Positions 8,618-17,011 are shown, counted from the first letter of the stretch. The stretch: 46,783 nucleotides of DNA from Streptomyces sp. S3(2020) (GCF_013044505.1 NZ_JABERD010000066.1:1-46783), one strand, 5' to 3'. Notes: generated by a model from the letters alone, not told the origin. A program made the numbers and translations.

Positions 8618-10063
8618 ATGGGATCCACTTCCGCCGAGAACAGCAGCAAAGGCTCCGTCGACCGCCGCGATCTGATCAAGCGGTCCGCCGCGCTCGGTCT
8701 GATCACCGTACCTACCATGAGCTTCCTCTCCGCGTGCGCCAGCGGCGGCGGGGACGACACCTCCGACAACGACGCCGAGGGCAAGACCTCCAAGTCGAAC
8801 CCCTTCGGCGTGAAGGACGGCAGCAAGCTCGACGTCGTCATCTTCAAGGGCGGCTACGGCGACGACTACGCCAAGGCCTGGGAGGCGAGCTTCAAGAAGA
8901 AGTGGGGCGTCACCTCCGTCCACACCGGCACCCAGGAGATCACCGGCAAGCTCCAGCCCCGCTTCAACGCGGGCAACCCGCCGGACATCGTGGACGACTC
9001 CGGCGCCCAGCAGATCCCGATCGACGTGCTGTACAAGAACGGCCAGCTGCTCGACCTCGCCGCGGTCCTGGACGCCCCGTCGATCGACGACCCGGCCAAG
9101 AAGGTCCGCGACACCCTGATCCCCGGCACCCTCGACGCGGGCATGCAGGGCGGCAAGGTCGTCGCCCTGAACTACATCTACACGGTGTGGGGCCTGTGGT
9201 ACTCCGGCAAGCTCTTCAAGGAGAAGGGCTGGACGGAGCCCAAGACCTGGGACGAGTTCCTCGCCATCTGCAAGGACGCCAAGTCCCAGGGCATCGGCGG
9301 CCTCGCCCACCAGGGCAAGTACCCGTACTACATCAACGTCGCGATCATGGACCTGATCGCCAAGACCGGCGGCCTGGACGCCATGAAGGCGATCGACAAC
9401 CTCGAACCCAACGCGTTCGTGGGCTCCGCGGCCGCGAAGGCGGCTGTCGAGGCGATCTACGAGGTCGTCGAGAAGGGCTACTTGATGCCCGGAACGAACG
9501 GCCTGACGCACACCGAGTCCCAGACCCGGTGGAACCAGTACAAGGCGGTGTTCATCACCAGCGGCTCGTGGCTGGAGAACGAGCAGCTCAAGACGACGCC
9601 GTCGGACTTCGACATGAAGTTCCTGCCGATGCCGACGCTGCCCGGCAGCAAGCTGCCCTTCCAGGCGATCCGGGCCGGTTCCGGCGAGCCCTTCATCATC
9701 CCGGCCAAGGCCAAGAACCTGCCCGCGGCCAAGGAGTTCGTGCGGATGATGCTGTCCAAGGAGTGGTCGACGACGTTCGCCAAGGAGGCGAACTCGCTGA
9801 CCATCGTCAAGGACGGGGTCGACACCGGGGTCCAGCTGCGGCCGGGCACCCAGTCGACGGTCGAGGCGTCCAAGGCGGCCGGGGACGACACCTTCCGTTA
9901 CCTGTACACCGAGTGGTACAGCGAGATGGGTACGGCCATCGAGAACGCGTCCAACGAGCTGATGGCCAAGCGGATCCAGCCGGCGGAGTGGCTGAAGCGG
10001 GCCCAGGCCGCCGTCGACAAGCAGGCCAAGGACCCGGACTCCAAGAAGAACCACCGGGACTAG
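8618..10063 (+). CDS. ngcE: N-acetylglucosamine/diacetylchitobiose ABC transporter, substrate-binding lipoprotein
   Basis: A 481-residue extracellular solute-binding lipoprotein closely resembling NgcE of the Streptomyces N-acetylglucosamine/N,N'-diacetylchitobiose importer. The N-terminus has a twin-arginine-like RRDLIKR stretch (about 16-22), a hydrophobic segment and the lipobox LSAC with C40 as lipidation site, so it is likely Tat-exported. The mature part is a family-1 sugar-binding fold with a Trp/Tyr-rich sugar site (VWGLWYSGKLFKEKGW). The ATG at 8618 has GAGGA 7 nt upstream and is preferred to an in-frame TTG at 8612. It leads an ngcE-ngcF-ngcG operon without an ATPase gene; in Streptomyces the shared ATPase MsiK usually energises such transporters. 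A DasR-like box covers the promoter. Confidence 0.88.
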   Translation: MGSTSAENSSKGSVDRRDLIKRSAALGLITVPTMSFLSACASGGGDDTSDNDAEGKTSKSNPFGVKDGSKLDVVIFKGGYGDDYAKAWEASFKKKWGVTSVHTGTQEITGKLQPRFNAGNPPDIVDDSGAQQIPIDVLYKNGQLLDLAAVLDAPSIDDPAKKVRDTLIPGTLDAGMQGGKVVALNYIYTVWGLWYSGKLFKEKGWTEPKTWDEFLAICKDAKSQGIGGLAHQGKYPYYINVAIMDLIAKTGGLDAMKAIDNLEPNAFVGSAAAKAAVEAIYEVVEKGYLMPGTNGLTHTESQTRWNQYKAVFITSGSWLENEQLKTTPSDFDMKFLPMPTLPGSKLPFQAIRAGSGEPFIIPAKAKNLPAAKEFVRMMLSKEWSTTFAKEANSLTIVKDGVDTGVQLRPGTQSTVEASKAAGDDTFRYLYTEWYSEMGTAIENASNELMAKRIQPAEWLKRAQAAVDKQAKDPDSKKNHRD

Positions 10064-10075
10064 ATCACCCGGTGC

Positions 10076-10101
10076 CCCGCGCCCCCGGAAAGGGGCGCGG
10101 G
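10076..10101 (+). terminator. Intercistronic hairpin between ngcE and ngcF
   Basis: CCCGCGCCCC (10076-10085) pairs perfectly with GGGGCGCGGG (10092-10101) around a 6-nt loop. There is no U-tract and the next gene is in the same operon, so it more likely protects the ngcE message or partly attenuates transcription than ends it fully. Confidence 0.65.
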
Positions 10102-10135
10102 CGTACCGCCGGGAGACCAGGGGCAGGAAACGCCA

Positions 10136-11065
10136 ATGCGCAAAGGGCAGTACCGGTTCGTCGCGGGATTTCTGTTCGCTCCCGTGGCGCTCTATGTGAT
10201 CTTCGTGATCTGGCCGTACATCCAGACGTTCGGCTATTCGCTGACCGACTGGAAGGGTCAGTCGCAGACCTTCAAATTCGTCGGCCTGGACAACTACAAG
10301 GCGCTGTTCCAGGACGACATCTTCATGGGGGCGATCTGGCACAACATCCTGTTCCTGATCTTCATCCCGCTGGTCACGATTCTGCTCGCGCTGTTCTTCG
10401 CCTTCATGCTCAACGTGGGCGGGCGCAGCAGGGCCGGCGGGGTCGCGGGGGTCGCCGGATCCAAGTACTACAAGATCATCTACTTCTTCCCGCAGGTGCT
10501 GTCGCTGGCGATCATGGCGGTGCTGTTCGGAGCCGTCTACCGCAGTGACGGCGGCGGCATGCTCAACGGGCTCCTCATCAAGCTGGGCCTGGTCGACGCC
10601 CAGAGCCCCATCGAGTGGCTCAACGAACCCGACCTCGTGCTGTGGGCGCTGCTCGTGGTGGTCGTCTGGCACGGCGTCGGCTTCTACCTCGTGCTGTTCT
10701 CCGCGGCCATGCAGTCCATCCCGAAGGACATCTACGAGGCCGCGCTCATCGACGGTGCCGGCCGCTCGCAGTCGTTCTTCCGCATCACGCTGCCGCTGCT
10801 GTGGGAGTCCGTGCAGACCGCCTGGGTCTATCTCGGCATCGCGGCGATGGACATGTTCATCCTGGTCTCCACGATGACCTCCGGCGACTACGGAGGCGGG
10901 CCCGACCACCACAGCGAGGTCATGGCGACCGTGATGATGCGCAACTTCCTGCTGTACGGCAAGAGCGGGTACGCCTGCGCCATGGGCGTGGTCATGCTCG
11001 TTCTCACCCTGATCGTGTCCGTGTTCACGTTGCGCGCCACCCGCCGCGACCGCGTCGAGTTCTGA
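10136..11065 (+). CDS. ngcF: N-acetylglucosamine/chitobiose ABC transporter permease NgcF
   Basis: A 309-residue MalF-type inner-membrane permease. Six hydrophobic segments are visible, beginning at about 12-30 (FLFAPVALYVIFVIWPYI). The EAA loop that docks the ATPase reads EAALIDGAGRSQSFFRITLP. The ATG at 10136 follows CAGGAAA. With NgcG it forms the heterodimeric channel for N-acetylglucosamine and chitobiose delivered by NgcE. It lies 72 bp after ngcE across a strong hairpin and 20 bp before ngcG. No ATP-binding gene is in the operon. Confidence 0.87.
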   Translation: MRKGQYRFVAGFLFAPVALYVIFVIWPYIQTFGYSLTDWKGQSQTFKFVGLDNYKALFQDDIFMGAIWHNILFLIFIPLVTILLALFFAFMLNVGGRSRAGGVAGVAGSKYYKIIYFFPQVLSLAIMAVLFGAVYRSDGGGMLNGLLIKLGLVDAQSPIEWLNEPDLVLWALLVVVVWHGVGFYLVLFSAAMQSIPKDIYEAALIDGAGRSQSFFRITLPLLWESVQTAWVYLGIAAMDMFILVSTMTSGDYGGGPDHHSEVMATVMMRNFLLYGKSGYACAMGVVMLVLTLIVSVFTLRATRRDRVEF

Positions 11066-11085
11066 GCGGGGAGAGTAGACGACCC

Positions 11086-12021
11086 ATGAGCGCACCCCTC
11101 AAGGAGACCGCCGCCTCGGGCGGCTCGATCCCCGCCCAGCCCTCGGTCGGCAAGACCCCGGCCGACCCCGGTGACCAGCGTGGTGAAGGCGTCGTGCTGA
11201 ACGTCTTCTCGCACGGCTTCCTCGCCCTGTGGGCGCTGCTGATCGTGCTGCCGCTGCTGTGGCTGGTGCTGAGTTCCTTCAGGACCGATGCCCAGATCGG
11301 CGGTTCGGCCTTCGGCTGGCCGCAGAACTGGTCGCTGGACGTCTTCTCCCGTGCCTGGGACAAGGGCATCGGCGACTACTTCGTCAACACCGTCATCGTG
11401 CTGGTCTTCTCGGTGCCGCTGACGATGCTGTTCGGCTCGATGGCGGCGTACGTGCTGGCCCGCTACGAGTTCTGGGGCAACCGGTTCCTGTACTACTTCT
11501 TCGTGGCCGGCGCGATGTTCCCGGTGTTCCTCGCCCTCGTCCCGCTGTTCTTCATGGTCAAACGGCTGGACATGCTGAACACCTACCAGGGTCTGATCCT
11601 GGTGTACGTCGCCTACTCGATGCCGTTCACGGTGTTCTTCATGCACGCCTTCTTCCGGACCCTGCCGACGGCGGTCTTCGAGGCGGCGATCCTGGACGGG
11701 GCCTCGCACACCCGGACGTTCTTCCAGGTGATGCTGCCGATGGCGAAGGCGGGCCTGCTCAGTGTCGGCATCTTCAACACCCTCGGCCAGTGGAACCAGT
11801 TCATCCTGCCGACGGTCCTCATGCAGCCGCAGAGCGGTGACGATCCCGAGCGTTATGTCCTCACCCAGGGGCTCATCCAGCTCCAGCAGCAGCAGGGGTA
11901 CGCCTCCGATCTTCCGGTCCTCTTCGCGGGCGTGACCATCGCGATGATCCCGATGCTGGTCGTGTACCTGTCCTTCCAGCGTCAGGTGCAGGCGGGACTG
12001 ACATCTGCGACCTTGAAGTAA
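11086..12021 (+). CDS. ngcG: N-acetylglucosamine/chitobiose ABC transporter permease NgcG
   Basis: A 311-residue MalG-type permease, the second half of the membrane channel. A hydrophilic N-terminal tail of about 45 residues precedes the first membrane segment (FLALWALLIVLPLLWLVLSS), and the EAA loop is EAAILDGASHTRTFFQVMLP. The start is the ATG at 11086, after a GGGGAGAG sequence. It closes the ngc operon; a stem-loop downstream at 12049-12088 probably ends the transcript before the separately promoted ROK gene. Confidence 0.87.
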   Translation: MSAPLKETAASGGSIPAQPSVGKTPADPGDQRGEGVVLNVFSHGFLALWALLIVLPLLWLVLSSFRTDAQIGGSAFGWPQNWSLDVFSRAWDKGIGDYFVNTVIVLVFSVPLTMLFGSMAAYVLARYEFWGNRFLYYFFVAGAMFPVFLALVPLFFMVKRLDMLNTYQGLILVYVAYSMPFTVFFMHAFFRTLPTAVFEAAILDGASHTRTFFQVMLPMAKAGLLSVGIFNTLGQWNQFILPTVLMQPQSGDDPERYVLTQGLIQLQQQQGYASDLPVLFAGVTIAMIPMLVVYLSFQRQVQAGLTSATLK

Positions 12022-12048
12022 AGCGCGCGTAGCGCTCCGGAACCGACC

Positions 12049-12088
12049 GTGCGCACGCCGTTCCCCGCCCTGGGAGCGGCGTACGCAC
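12049..12088 (+). terminator. Probable terminator of the ngcEFG operon
   Basis: GTGCGCACGCCG (12049-12060) and CGGCGTACGCAC (12077-12088) form a 12-bp stem with one mismatch and a 16-nt loop. It lies 27 nt after the ngcG stop. No U-tract follows, which is common for Streptomyces terminators. Confidence 0.5.
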
Positions 12089-12151
12089 GCGTGCGCCGCG
12101 CCGCGGATACTGTTCAACCTCTTGACGGAAGGCGACCCGAACGGCTCAGCT

Positions 12152-12157
12152 TAGAGT
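12152..12157 (+). promoter_or_regulatory. Candidate -10 of the ROK regulator gene
   Basis: TAGAGT matches the streptomycete -10 TAGRRT. Transcription would begin near 12164, giving a leader of about 50 nt to the GTG at 12216, or placing the TTG at 12165 at the 5' end. A TTGACG lies at 12122-12127, but its 24-bp distance is too long for an ordinary -35. Confidence 0.4.
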
Positions 12158-12215
12158 TCACTAGTTGGACATAGACGGGGCCTCATCGAAGCGGTCCCGC
12201 GCGCAGGAGGTCGTC

Positions 12216-13415
12216 GTGGAGACTCCGGGGTCGCAGTCGTCGCTGCACCGAGCCAACCTGGAACGGGTCGTCCGGGCCGTCCGGCTGGCCGGGTCGCTCA
12301 CCCAGGCGGAGATCGCCCGGACCACCGGTCTGTCCGCGGCGACCGTGTCCAATATCGTCCGTGAGCTCAAGGACGGCGGAACCGTCGAGGTCACGCCCAC
12401 GTCGGCGGGCGGCAGGCGGGCCCGCAGCGTGTCGCTGAGCGGGGACGCCGGCATCGTGATCGGTGTCGATTTCGGCCATACGCACCTACGGGTCGCGGTC
12501 GGCAACCTCGCCCACCAGGTGCTGGCCGAGGAGTCCGAGCCGCTGGACGTGGACGCCTCCTCGACACAGGGCTTCGACCGGGCGGAAGAGCTGGTCAACC
12601 GCCTGATCGCGGCGACCGGCGTCGACCGCTCCAAGATCGCCGGGGTGGGCCTGGGCGTCCCCGGACCGATCGATCTGGAGTCCGGTTCCCTGGGCTCCTC
12701 CGCGATCCTGCCGGGGTGGATCGGCACCAAGCCCGCCGAGGAGCTGGGGGGCCGTCTGGGCGTCCCCGTGCACGTCGACAACGACGCCAACCTGGGCGCC
12801 CTCGGCGAGATGGTCTGGGGGGCCGGCAGGGGCGCGAGAGACCTGGCGTACATCAAGGTCGCCAGCGGTGTCGGCGCCGGACTGGTCATCAGCGGCAAGA
12901 TCTACCGGGGCCCGGGTGGCACAGCGGGAGAAATCGGGCATATTACTCTTGATGAGTCCGGCCCGGTCTGCCGCTGTGGAAACCGTGGCTGCCTGGAGAC
13001 CTTCGCGGCGGCGCGCTATGTGCTGCCGCTCCTCCAGTCCAGTCACGGCACCGACCTGACGATGGAAGGCGTCGTGCGGCTGGCCAGGGACGGAGACCCG
13101 GGTTGCCGTCGGGTGATCGCCGACGTCGGCCGACACATCGGCAGTGGAGTAGCCAACCTTTGCAATCTCTTGAATCCGAGCAGGGTGGTACTCGGCGGTG
13201 ATCTCGCCGAGGCCGGTGAGCTGGTGCTCGGCCCCATCAGGGAGTCCGTGGGCCGCTACGCCATCCCCAGCGCGGCACGTCAACTCTCCGTTCTCCCCGG
13301 GGCACTTGGGGGCCGTGCGGAGGTGCTCGGAGCGCTCGCTCTCGCACTCAGCGAGATGGGTGATTCGACACTTTTGGACGGCACGCTGCATGCAGCAGCC
13401 CCTGCCTTCACTTAG
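12216..13415 (+). CDS. rok7B7: ROK-family transcriptional regulator, Rok7B7-like
   Basis: A 399-residue ROK regulator with a winged helix-turn-helix at about residues 28-52 (TQAEIARTTGLSAATVSNIVRE) and a sugar-kinase-like domain with the GVDFGHTHLRVAVG nucleotide motif, VDNDAN and the ROK zinc site (H242, C252, C254, C259 in CRCGNRGCLE). The family acts as sugar-sensing repressors or activators. From memory, the S. coelicolor homologue Rok7B7 lies between ngcEFG and xylFGH and influences xylose transport and carbon control, and this gene has the same place. The GTG at 12216 has AGGAGG 5 nt upstream and is preferred; an in-frame TTG at 12165 would add 17 residues. Many ROK repressors keep the kinase fold without kinase activity. 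Confidence 0.88.
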   Translation: METPGSQSSLHRANLERVVRAVRLAGSLTQAEIARTTGLSAATVSNIVRELKDGGTVEVTPTSAGGRRARSVSLSGDAGIVIGVDFGHTHLRVAVGNLAHQVLAEESEPLDVDASSTQGFDRAEELVNRLIAATGVDRSKIAGVGLGVPGPIDLESGSLGSSAILPGWIGTKPAEELGGRLGVPVHVDNDANLGALGEMVWGAGRGARDLAYIKVASGVGAGLVISGKIYRGPGGTAGEIGHITLDESGPVCRCGNRGCLETFAAARYVLPLLQSSHGTDLTMEGVVRLARDGDPGCRRVIADVGRHIGSGVANLCNLLNPSRVVLGGDLAEAGELVLGPIRESVGRYAIPSAARQLSVLPGALGGRAEVLGALALALSEMGDSTLLDGTLHAAAPAFT

Positions 13416-13444
13416 AGAACGAAACCCGCCGTTGCCAACCCGTT

Positions 13445-13456
13445 AAGTATTTACTT
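13445..13456. promoter_or_regulatory. AT-rich inverted repeat upstream of xylF, candidate ROK operator
   Basis: AAGTA-TT-TACTT is a perfect 5-bp inverted repeat with a 2-bp spacer in an otherwise GC-rich region, directly before a TTGACG (13458-13463) that could be the -35 of xylF. It lies in the 121-bp gap between the ROK gene and xylF and is a candidate site for that regulator. Confidence 0.45.
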
Positions 13457-13536
13457 CTTGACGTCGCACGTACGGCCGAGTTGACTTCCAGCCACCTCGG
13501 CCGCAACGACGCGGCCTCGTCAGGGAGGTTTCTGAA

Positions 13537-14634
13537 GTGAACACGCTTATGCGTCGTGCGGCCGTACCCGTTCTGGTCTCGGCTCTTGCTCTCTCCGCCG
13601 CCGCCTGTGGCAAGGCCGGAGACGACGACAACGACAGTGGCAGCAGCAGCTCCGACAACAAGTCGATCGGCCTGCTCCTGCCCGACAGTGTCACCACGCG
13701 TTACGAGCAGTTCGACCGGCCGTTCTTCGAGGCCAAGGTCAAGGAGCTGTGTGACGACTGCACGGTCTCCTACAACAACGCCGGCGCCGACGCCGCCAAG
13801 CAGGCCCAGCAGGTCAGCACCATGGTCACCAAGGGCGTGAAGGTCATCGTGATCTCCGCCCAGGACTCGGCCGCCATCAAGTCCTCGATCGACGCCGCGG
13901 TCAAGAAGGGCGTCAAGGTCATCGCGTACGACCGTCTGGCCCAGGGCCCGGTCTCCGCGTACGTCTCCTTCGACAACGAGAAGGTCGGCCAGCTCCAGGG
14001 CCAGGCCCTCCTCGACTCGCTCGGCGACAAGGCGACCACCAAGTCCAACGTCGTCATGATCAACGGCGACGACGCCGACCCGAACGCCGCGCTGTTCAAG
14101 AAGGGCGCCCACAGCGTCCTCGACGGCAAGGTCAAGATCGCCTACGAGCAGTCCGGCCTGTGGAAGGACTCCGTCGCCGCGCAGAAGATGAAGGCGGCGA
14201 TCACCCAGCTCGGCAAGAAGAACATCGCCGGCGTCTACGCCGCCAACGACGGCATGGCCGGTGGTATCGCCACCACCCTGAAGGGCGCCGGCATCTCCGG
14301 CATCCCGCTGACGGGCCAGGACGCCGAGCTCGCCGGTATCCAGCGCATCGTCGCCGGTACGCAGTCCAGCACGGTCTACAAGGCCTTCAAGCCCGAGGCC
14401 GACGCCGCCGCCCAGCTCGCGGTCAACCTGCTCGAGGGCAAGAGCATCGACTCCCTCGCCACGACGACCATGACCAACGGCTCCGGCGACAAGGTTCCGT
14501 CGCAGCTGCTGACCCCGGTCTCCGTGACCGTGGACAACATCGCCGACACGGTCGTCAAGGACAAGCTGTACACCGTCGACCAGATCTGCACCGCCGAGTA
14601 CGCCGCGGCGTGCAAGAAGGCCGGTCTGCAGTAA
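13537..14634 (+). CDS. xylF: Xylose ABC transporter, substrate-binding lipoprotein
   Basis: A 365-residue periplasmic-binding-protein-like lipoprotein of the RbsB/XylF type, with lipobox SAAAC and C24 as lipidation site, followed by a Ser/Asp-rich linker. The GLLLPDSVTTRYEQFDRPFF stretch, the repeated VKVI strands and DRLAQGPVSAYVSFDN are typical of D-xylose-binding XylF. It delivers xylose to XylG-XylH. The GTG at 13537 has GGGAGG 8 nt upstream; an ATG at 13549 would shorten the signal peptide. It is separated from xylG by 255 bp containing two strong hairpins. Regulation by the upstream ROK protein is likely from context. Confidence 0.9.
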   Translation: MNTLMRRAAVPVLVSALALSAAACGKAGDDDNDSGSSSSDNKSIGLLLPDSVTTRYEQFDRPFFEAKVKELCDDCTVSYNNAGADAAKQAQQVSTMVTKGVKVIVISAQDSAAIKSSIDAAVKKGVKVIAYDRLAQGPVSAYVSFDNEKVGQLQGQALLDSLGDKATTKSNVVMINGDDADPNAALFKKGAHSVLDGKVKIAYEQSGLWKDSVAAQKMKAAITQLGKKNIAGVYAANDGMAGGIATTLKGAGISGIPLTGQDAELAGIQRIVAGTQSSTVYKAFKPEADAAAQLAVNLLEGKSIDSLATTTMTNGSGDKVPSQLLTPVSVTVDNIADTVVKDKLYTVDQICTAEYAAACKKAGLQ

Positions 14635-14644
14635 TCACCGCACC

Positions 14645-14674
14645 GAGGGCGTGCCACTGATCCGGCACGCCCTC
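14645..14674 (+). terminator. First intercistronic hairpin between xylF and xylG
   Basis: GAGGGCGTGCC (14645-14655) pairs perfectly with GGCACGCCCTC (14664-14674) around an 8-nt loop, 10 nt after the xylF stop. It may protect the 3' end of xylF mRNA or terminate part of the transcripts. Confidence 0.65.
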
Positions 14675-14692
14675 CTGGCAGGTACAGGCCCC

Positions 14693-14741
14693 TCCGGCGC
14701 CCGCCCCGCTTTTCATACCCCGCTGCGGGACGGGCGCCGGA
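14693..14741 (+). terminator. Second intercistronic hairpin between xylF and xylG
   Basis: TCCGGCGCCCG (14693-14703) pairs with CGGGCGCCGGA (14731-14741); after one mismatch the stem continues with CCCGC (14705-14709) against GCGGG (14725-14729). The result is a long, stable hairpin with a 15-nt loop, about 18 nt after the first. Together they would strongly reduce read-through into xylGH. Confidence 0.65.
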
Positions 14742-14889
14742 CGGAAGCATGGCGAGCGCGCCCGTTGCCAACCGGCACGGGCTGCGCGCAAGTTCATCAG
14801 TAAGTCGGTGCCCCCTTCGGCACCCCCCTCCGCGCTCTCACCCCAAGCGCGGCATCCCCGCCGGTCAGGCGGCGAAGGAGATGGTTCAC

Positions 14890-15672
14890 GTGTCCGCTAC
14901 GCCCGTGCTGGCGTTGCGCGGAGTCTCCAAGCGATTCGGTGCTGTGCAGGCACTCACCGACGTCGAGCTGGAGGTCCACGCCGGAGAAGTAGTCGCCCTG
15001 GTCGGCGACAACGGCGCAGGAAAGTCCACGCTGGTCAAGACGATTGCCGGCGTCCACCCCATCGATGAGGGCGTCATCGAGTGGGACGGCAAGCCGGTCA
15101 GCATCAACAAGCCGCACGACGCCCAGGGACTCGGCGTCGCGACGGTCTACCAGGACCTCGCGCTGTGCGACAACCTCGACGTGGTCGGCAACCTCTACCT
15201 CGGACGCGAGCTGCTGCACCGCGGCGTCATCGACGAGGTCACGATGGAGCAGAAGGCACGCGAGCTGCTGTCCACGCTCTCCATCCGCATCCCGAGCGTG
15301 CGCATCCCGATCGCGAGCCTCTCCGGCGGCCAGCGCCAGGTCGTCGCCATCGCGCGCGCCCTGATCGGTGACCCCAAGGTCGTCATCCTCGACGAGCCCA
15401 CCGCCGCCCTCGGTGTCGAGCAGACCGCACAGGTCCTCGACCTCGTCGAGCGGCTGCGCGAGCGCAACCTCGGCGTCATCCTCATCAGCCACAACATGGC
15501 CGACGTGAAGGCTGTCGCCGACACCGTCGCCGTGCTGCGCCTGGGTAAGAACAACGGCTCCTTCTCCGTGAAGGACACCACCCACGAAGAGATCATCGCC
15601 GCCATCACGGGTGCCACGGAGAACGCCGTGACCCGTCGTGCGGGGCGTCGCAGCACGGAGGCGGCCAAGTGA
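14890..15672 (+). CDS. xylG: Xylose ABC transporter ATP-binding protein, single-domain
   Basis: A 260-residue ABC ATPase with Walker A GDNGAGKST (39-47), the Q-loop YQD, the signature LSGGQ (144-148), Walker B VVILDEP (164-170) and the switch H201. The enteric XylG/RbsA ATPase is about 500 residues with two fused cassettes; this one has a single cassette and would work as a homodimer. The GTG at 14890 is preferred because AAGGAG lies 9 nt upstream; an ATG at 14881 abuts that same motif. Its stop overlaps the xylH start (GTGA), so the two are translationally coupled. Confidence 0.88.
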   Translation: MSATPVLALRGVSKRFGAVQALTDVELEVHAGEVVALVGDNGAGKSTLVKTIAGVHPIDEGVIEWDGKPVSINKPHDAQGLGVATVYQDLALCDNLDVVGNLYLGRELLHRGVIDEVTMEQKARELLSTLSIRIPSVRIPIASLSGGQRQVVAIARALIGDPKVVILDEPTAALGVEQTAQVLDLVERLRERNLGVILISHNMADVKAVADTVAVLRLGKNNGSFSVKDTTHEEIIAAITGATENAVTRRAGRRSTEAAK

Positions 15673-16991
15673 GCGACACGTCGAAGGTAGAGAAGTCGGA
15701 CGGCGTGGTCGAGGGACAGACCACCGTGGCCCCCGCCGACGACCCCACGGCCGCGCCGGTCGCCGTCGTCGACCCGCGTCTGCTGGTCCGCGAAGAGGGC
15801 CTCAAGGGCTACTGGACCGAGTTCAAGCGCAAGGTGAAGGGCGGCGAGCTCGGCCAGCTGCCCGTCGTCGTCGGCCTCATCGTCATCTGGACGATCTTCC
15901 AGCTGAAGAACGACCTGTTCCTGAGCGCGGACAACCTGTCCAGCATCAGCTACTTCCTCTCGGCCACCGGCATGCTCGCCATCGGCCTGGTGTTCGTGCT
16001 GCTGCTCGGTGAGATCGACCTGTCCGTCGGCTCGGTGAGCGGTCTGGCCTCCACGATCTTCGCGGTGTTCGTGGTCACCCACGGCATGAACGAGTGGCTG
16101 GCCCTCGTCCTGGCCATCCTCACCGGCGTGGGCATCGGTGTCCTGCACGGCTGGTTCTTCGCCAAGATCGGTGTGCCGGCGTTCGTCGTCACCCTGGCCG
16201 GCTTCCTCGGCTGGAACGGTCTGATGCTGTGGCTGCTGGGCGACAGCGGCACGATCAACATCCCGGACGACAGCGGCCCGGTCCACATCCTCGGGCAGGG
16301 CTCCTTCTTCATGGACCAGGCCATCATCGGTGCCTACCTGCTGGCGGGTCTCGGTGTGGCGTCCATGCTCGTGGGCTCGCTGATGGAGCAGCGCCGCCGC
16401 AAGGCCGCGGGTGTGCCGTTCCGTCCGACCAGCGAGATCCTGCTGCGCGTCGGTCTCCTCGCCGTGGCGTCCTTCGCCGCCGCGGCCGTGCTGAACAACG
16501 CCGCGGGCGTCTCCAACTCCCTGGTGATCTTCCTCGCGGCGCTGGTGATCGTGGACTTCGTGCTGCGGCGCACCACGTTCGGCCGCAAGGTCTTCGCGGT
16601 CGGCGGCGGTATCGAGGCGGCCCGCCGTGCCGGTATCAACGTGGCGGCGATCCGGATCTCGGTCTTCGCCATCGCGGGTGGCTTCGCCGCGATCGGCGGT
16701 ATGTTCTTCGCCGGTCAGACGGCGTCCGCGACGCTGAACGCGGGTGGCGGCAACACCCTGATGCTGGCCATCGCGGCCGCGGTCATCGGTGGTACGTCGC
16801 TGTTCGGCGGTCGTGGCACGGTGTGGTCCGCGCTCCTCGGCATGCTGGTCATCCAGTCGATCCAGACCGGTCTGGACCTGCTGAACATGAACACGTCGAT
16901 CCAGTACATGATCACCGGCGGTGTGCTGCTCGGTGCGGTCGTCATCGACTCCGTCTCCCGCAAGAGCCAGAAGGCGGCGGGACGCGGCTAG
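15669..16991 (+). CDS. xylH: Xylose ABC transporter permease
   Basis: A 440-residue RbsC/XylH-type permease. A hydrophilic N-terminal region of about 65 residues precedes roughly ten hydrophobic segments, starting with LPVVVGLIVIWTIFQL. The family motif region GEIDLSVGSVSGLASTIFAVF is present, and GGRGTVWSALLGMLVIQSIQTG is typical of the C-terminal half. It forms the xylose channel with XylF and XylG. Its GTG overlaps the xylG stop. A terminator follows at 17012-17038. Confidence 0.9.
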   Translation: MSDTSKVEKSDGVVEGQTTVAPADDPTAAPVAVVDPRLLVREEGLKGYWTEFKRKVKGGELGQLPVVVGLIVIWTIFQLKNDLFLSADNLSSISYFLSATGMLAIGLVFVLLLGEIDLSVGSVSGLASTIFAVFVVTHGMNEWLALVLAILTGVGIGVLHGWFFAKIGVPAFVVTLAGFLGWNGLMLWLLGDSGTINIPDDSGPVHILGQGSFFMDQAIIGAYLLAGLGVASMLVGSLMEQRRRKAAGVPFRPTSEILLRVGLLAVASFAAAAVLNNAAGVSNSLVIFLAALVIVDFVLRRTTFGRKVFAVGGGIEAARRAGINVAAIRISVFAIAGGFAAIGGMFFAGQTASATLNAGGGNTLMLAIAAAVIGGTSLFGGRGTVWSALLGMLVIQSIQTGLDLLNMNTSIQYMITGGVLLGAVVIDSVSRKSQKAAGRG

Positions 16992-17011
16992 CACGGTACG
17001 ACGCTGACAGG

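Noticed and set aside
8462..11095. Very long open frame on the minus strand opposite ngcEF (877 codons)
   Set aside because: It is a GC-driven antisense shadow: low-complexity His/Asp/Arg/Val-rich translation without family similarity, opposite well-supported genes. Similar long shadows at 5157-6923 (+), 15195-17345 (-) and 17358-19151 (-) were left out for the same reason.
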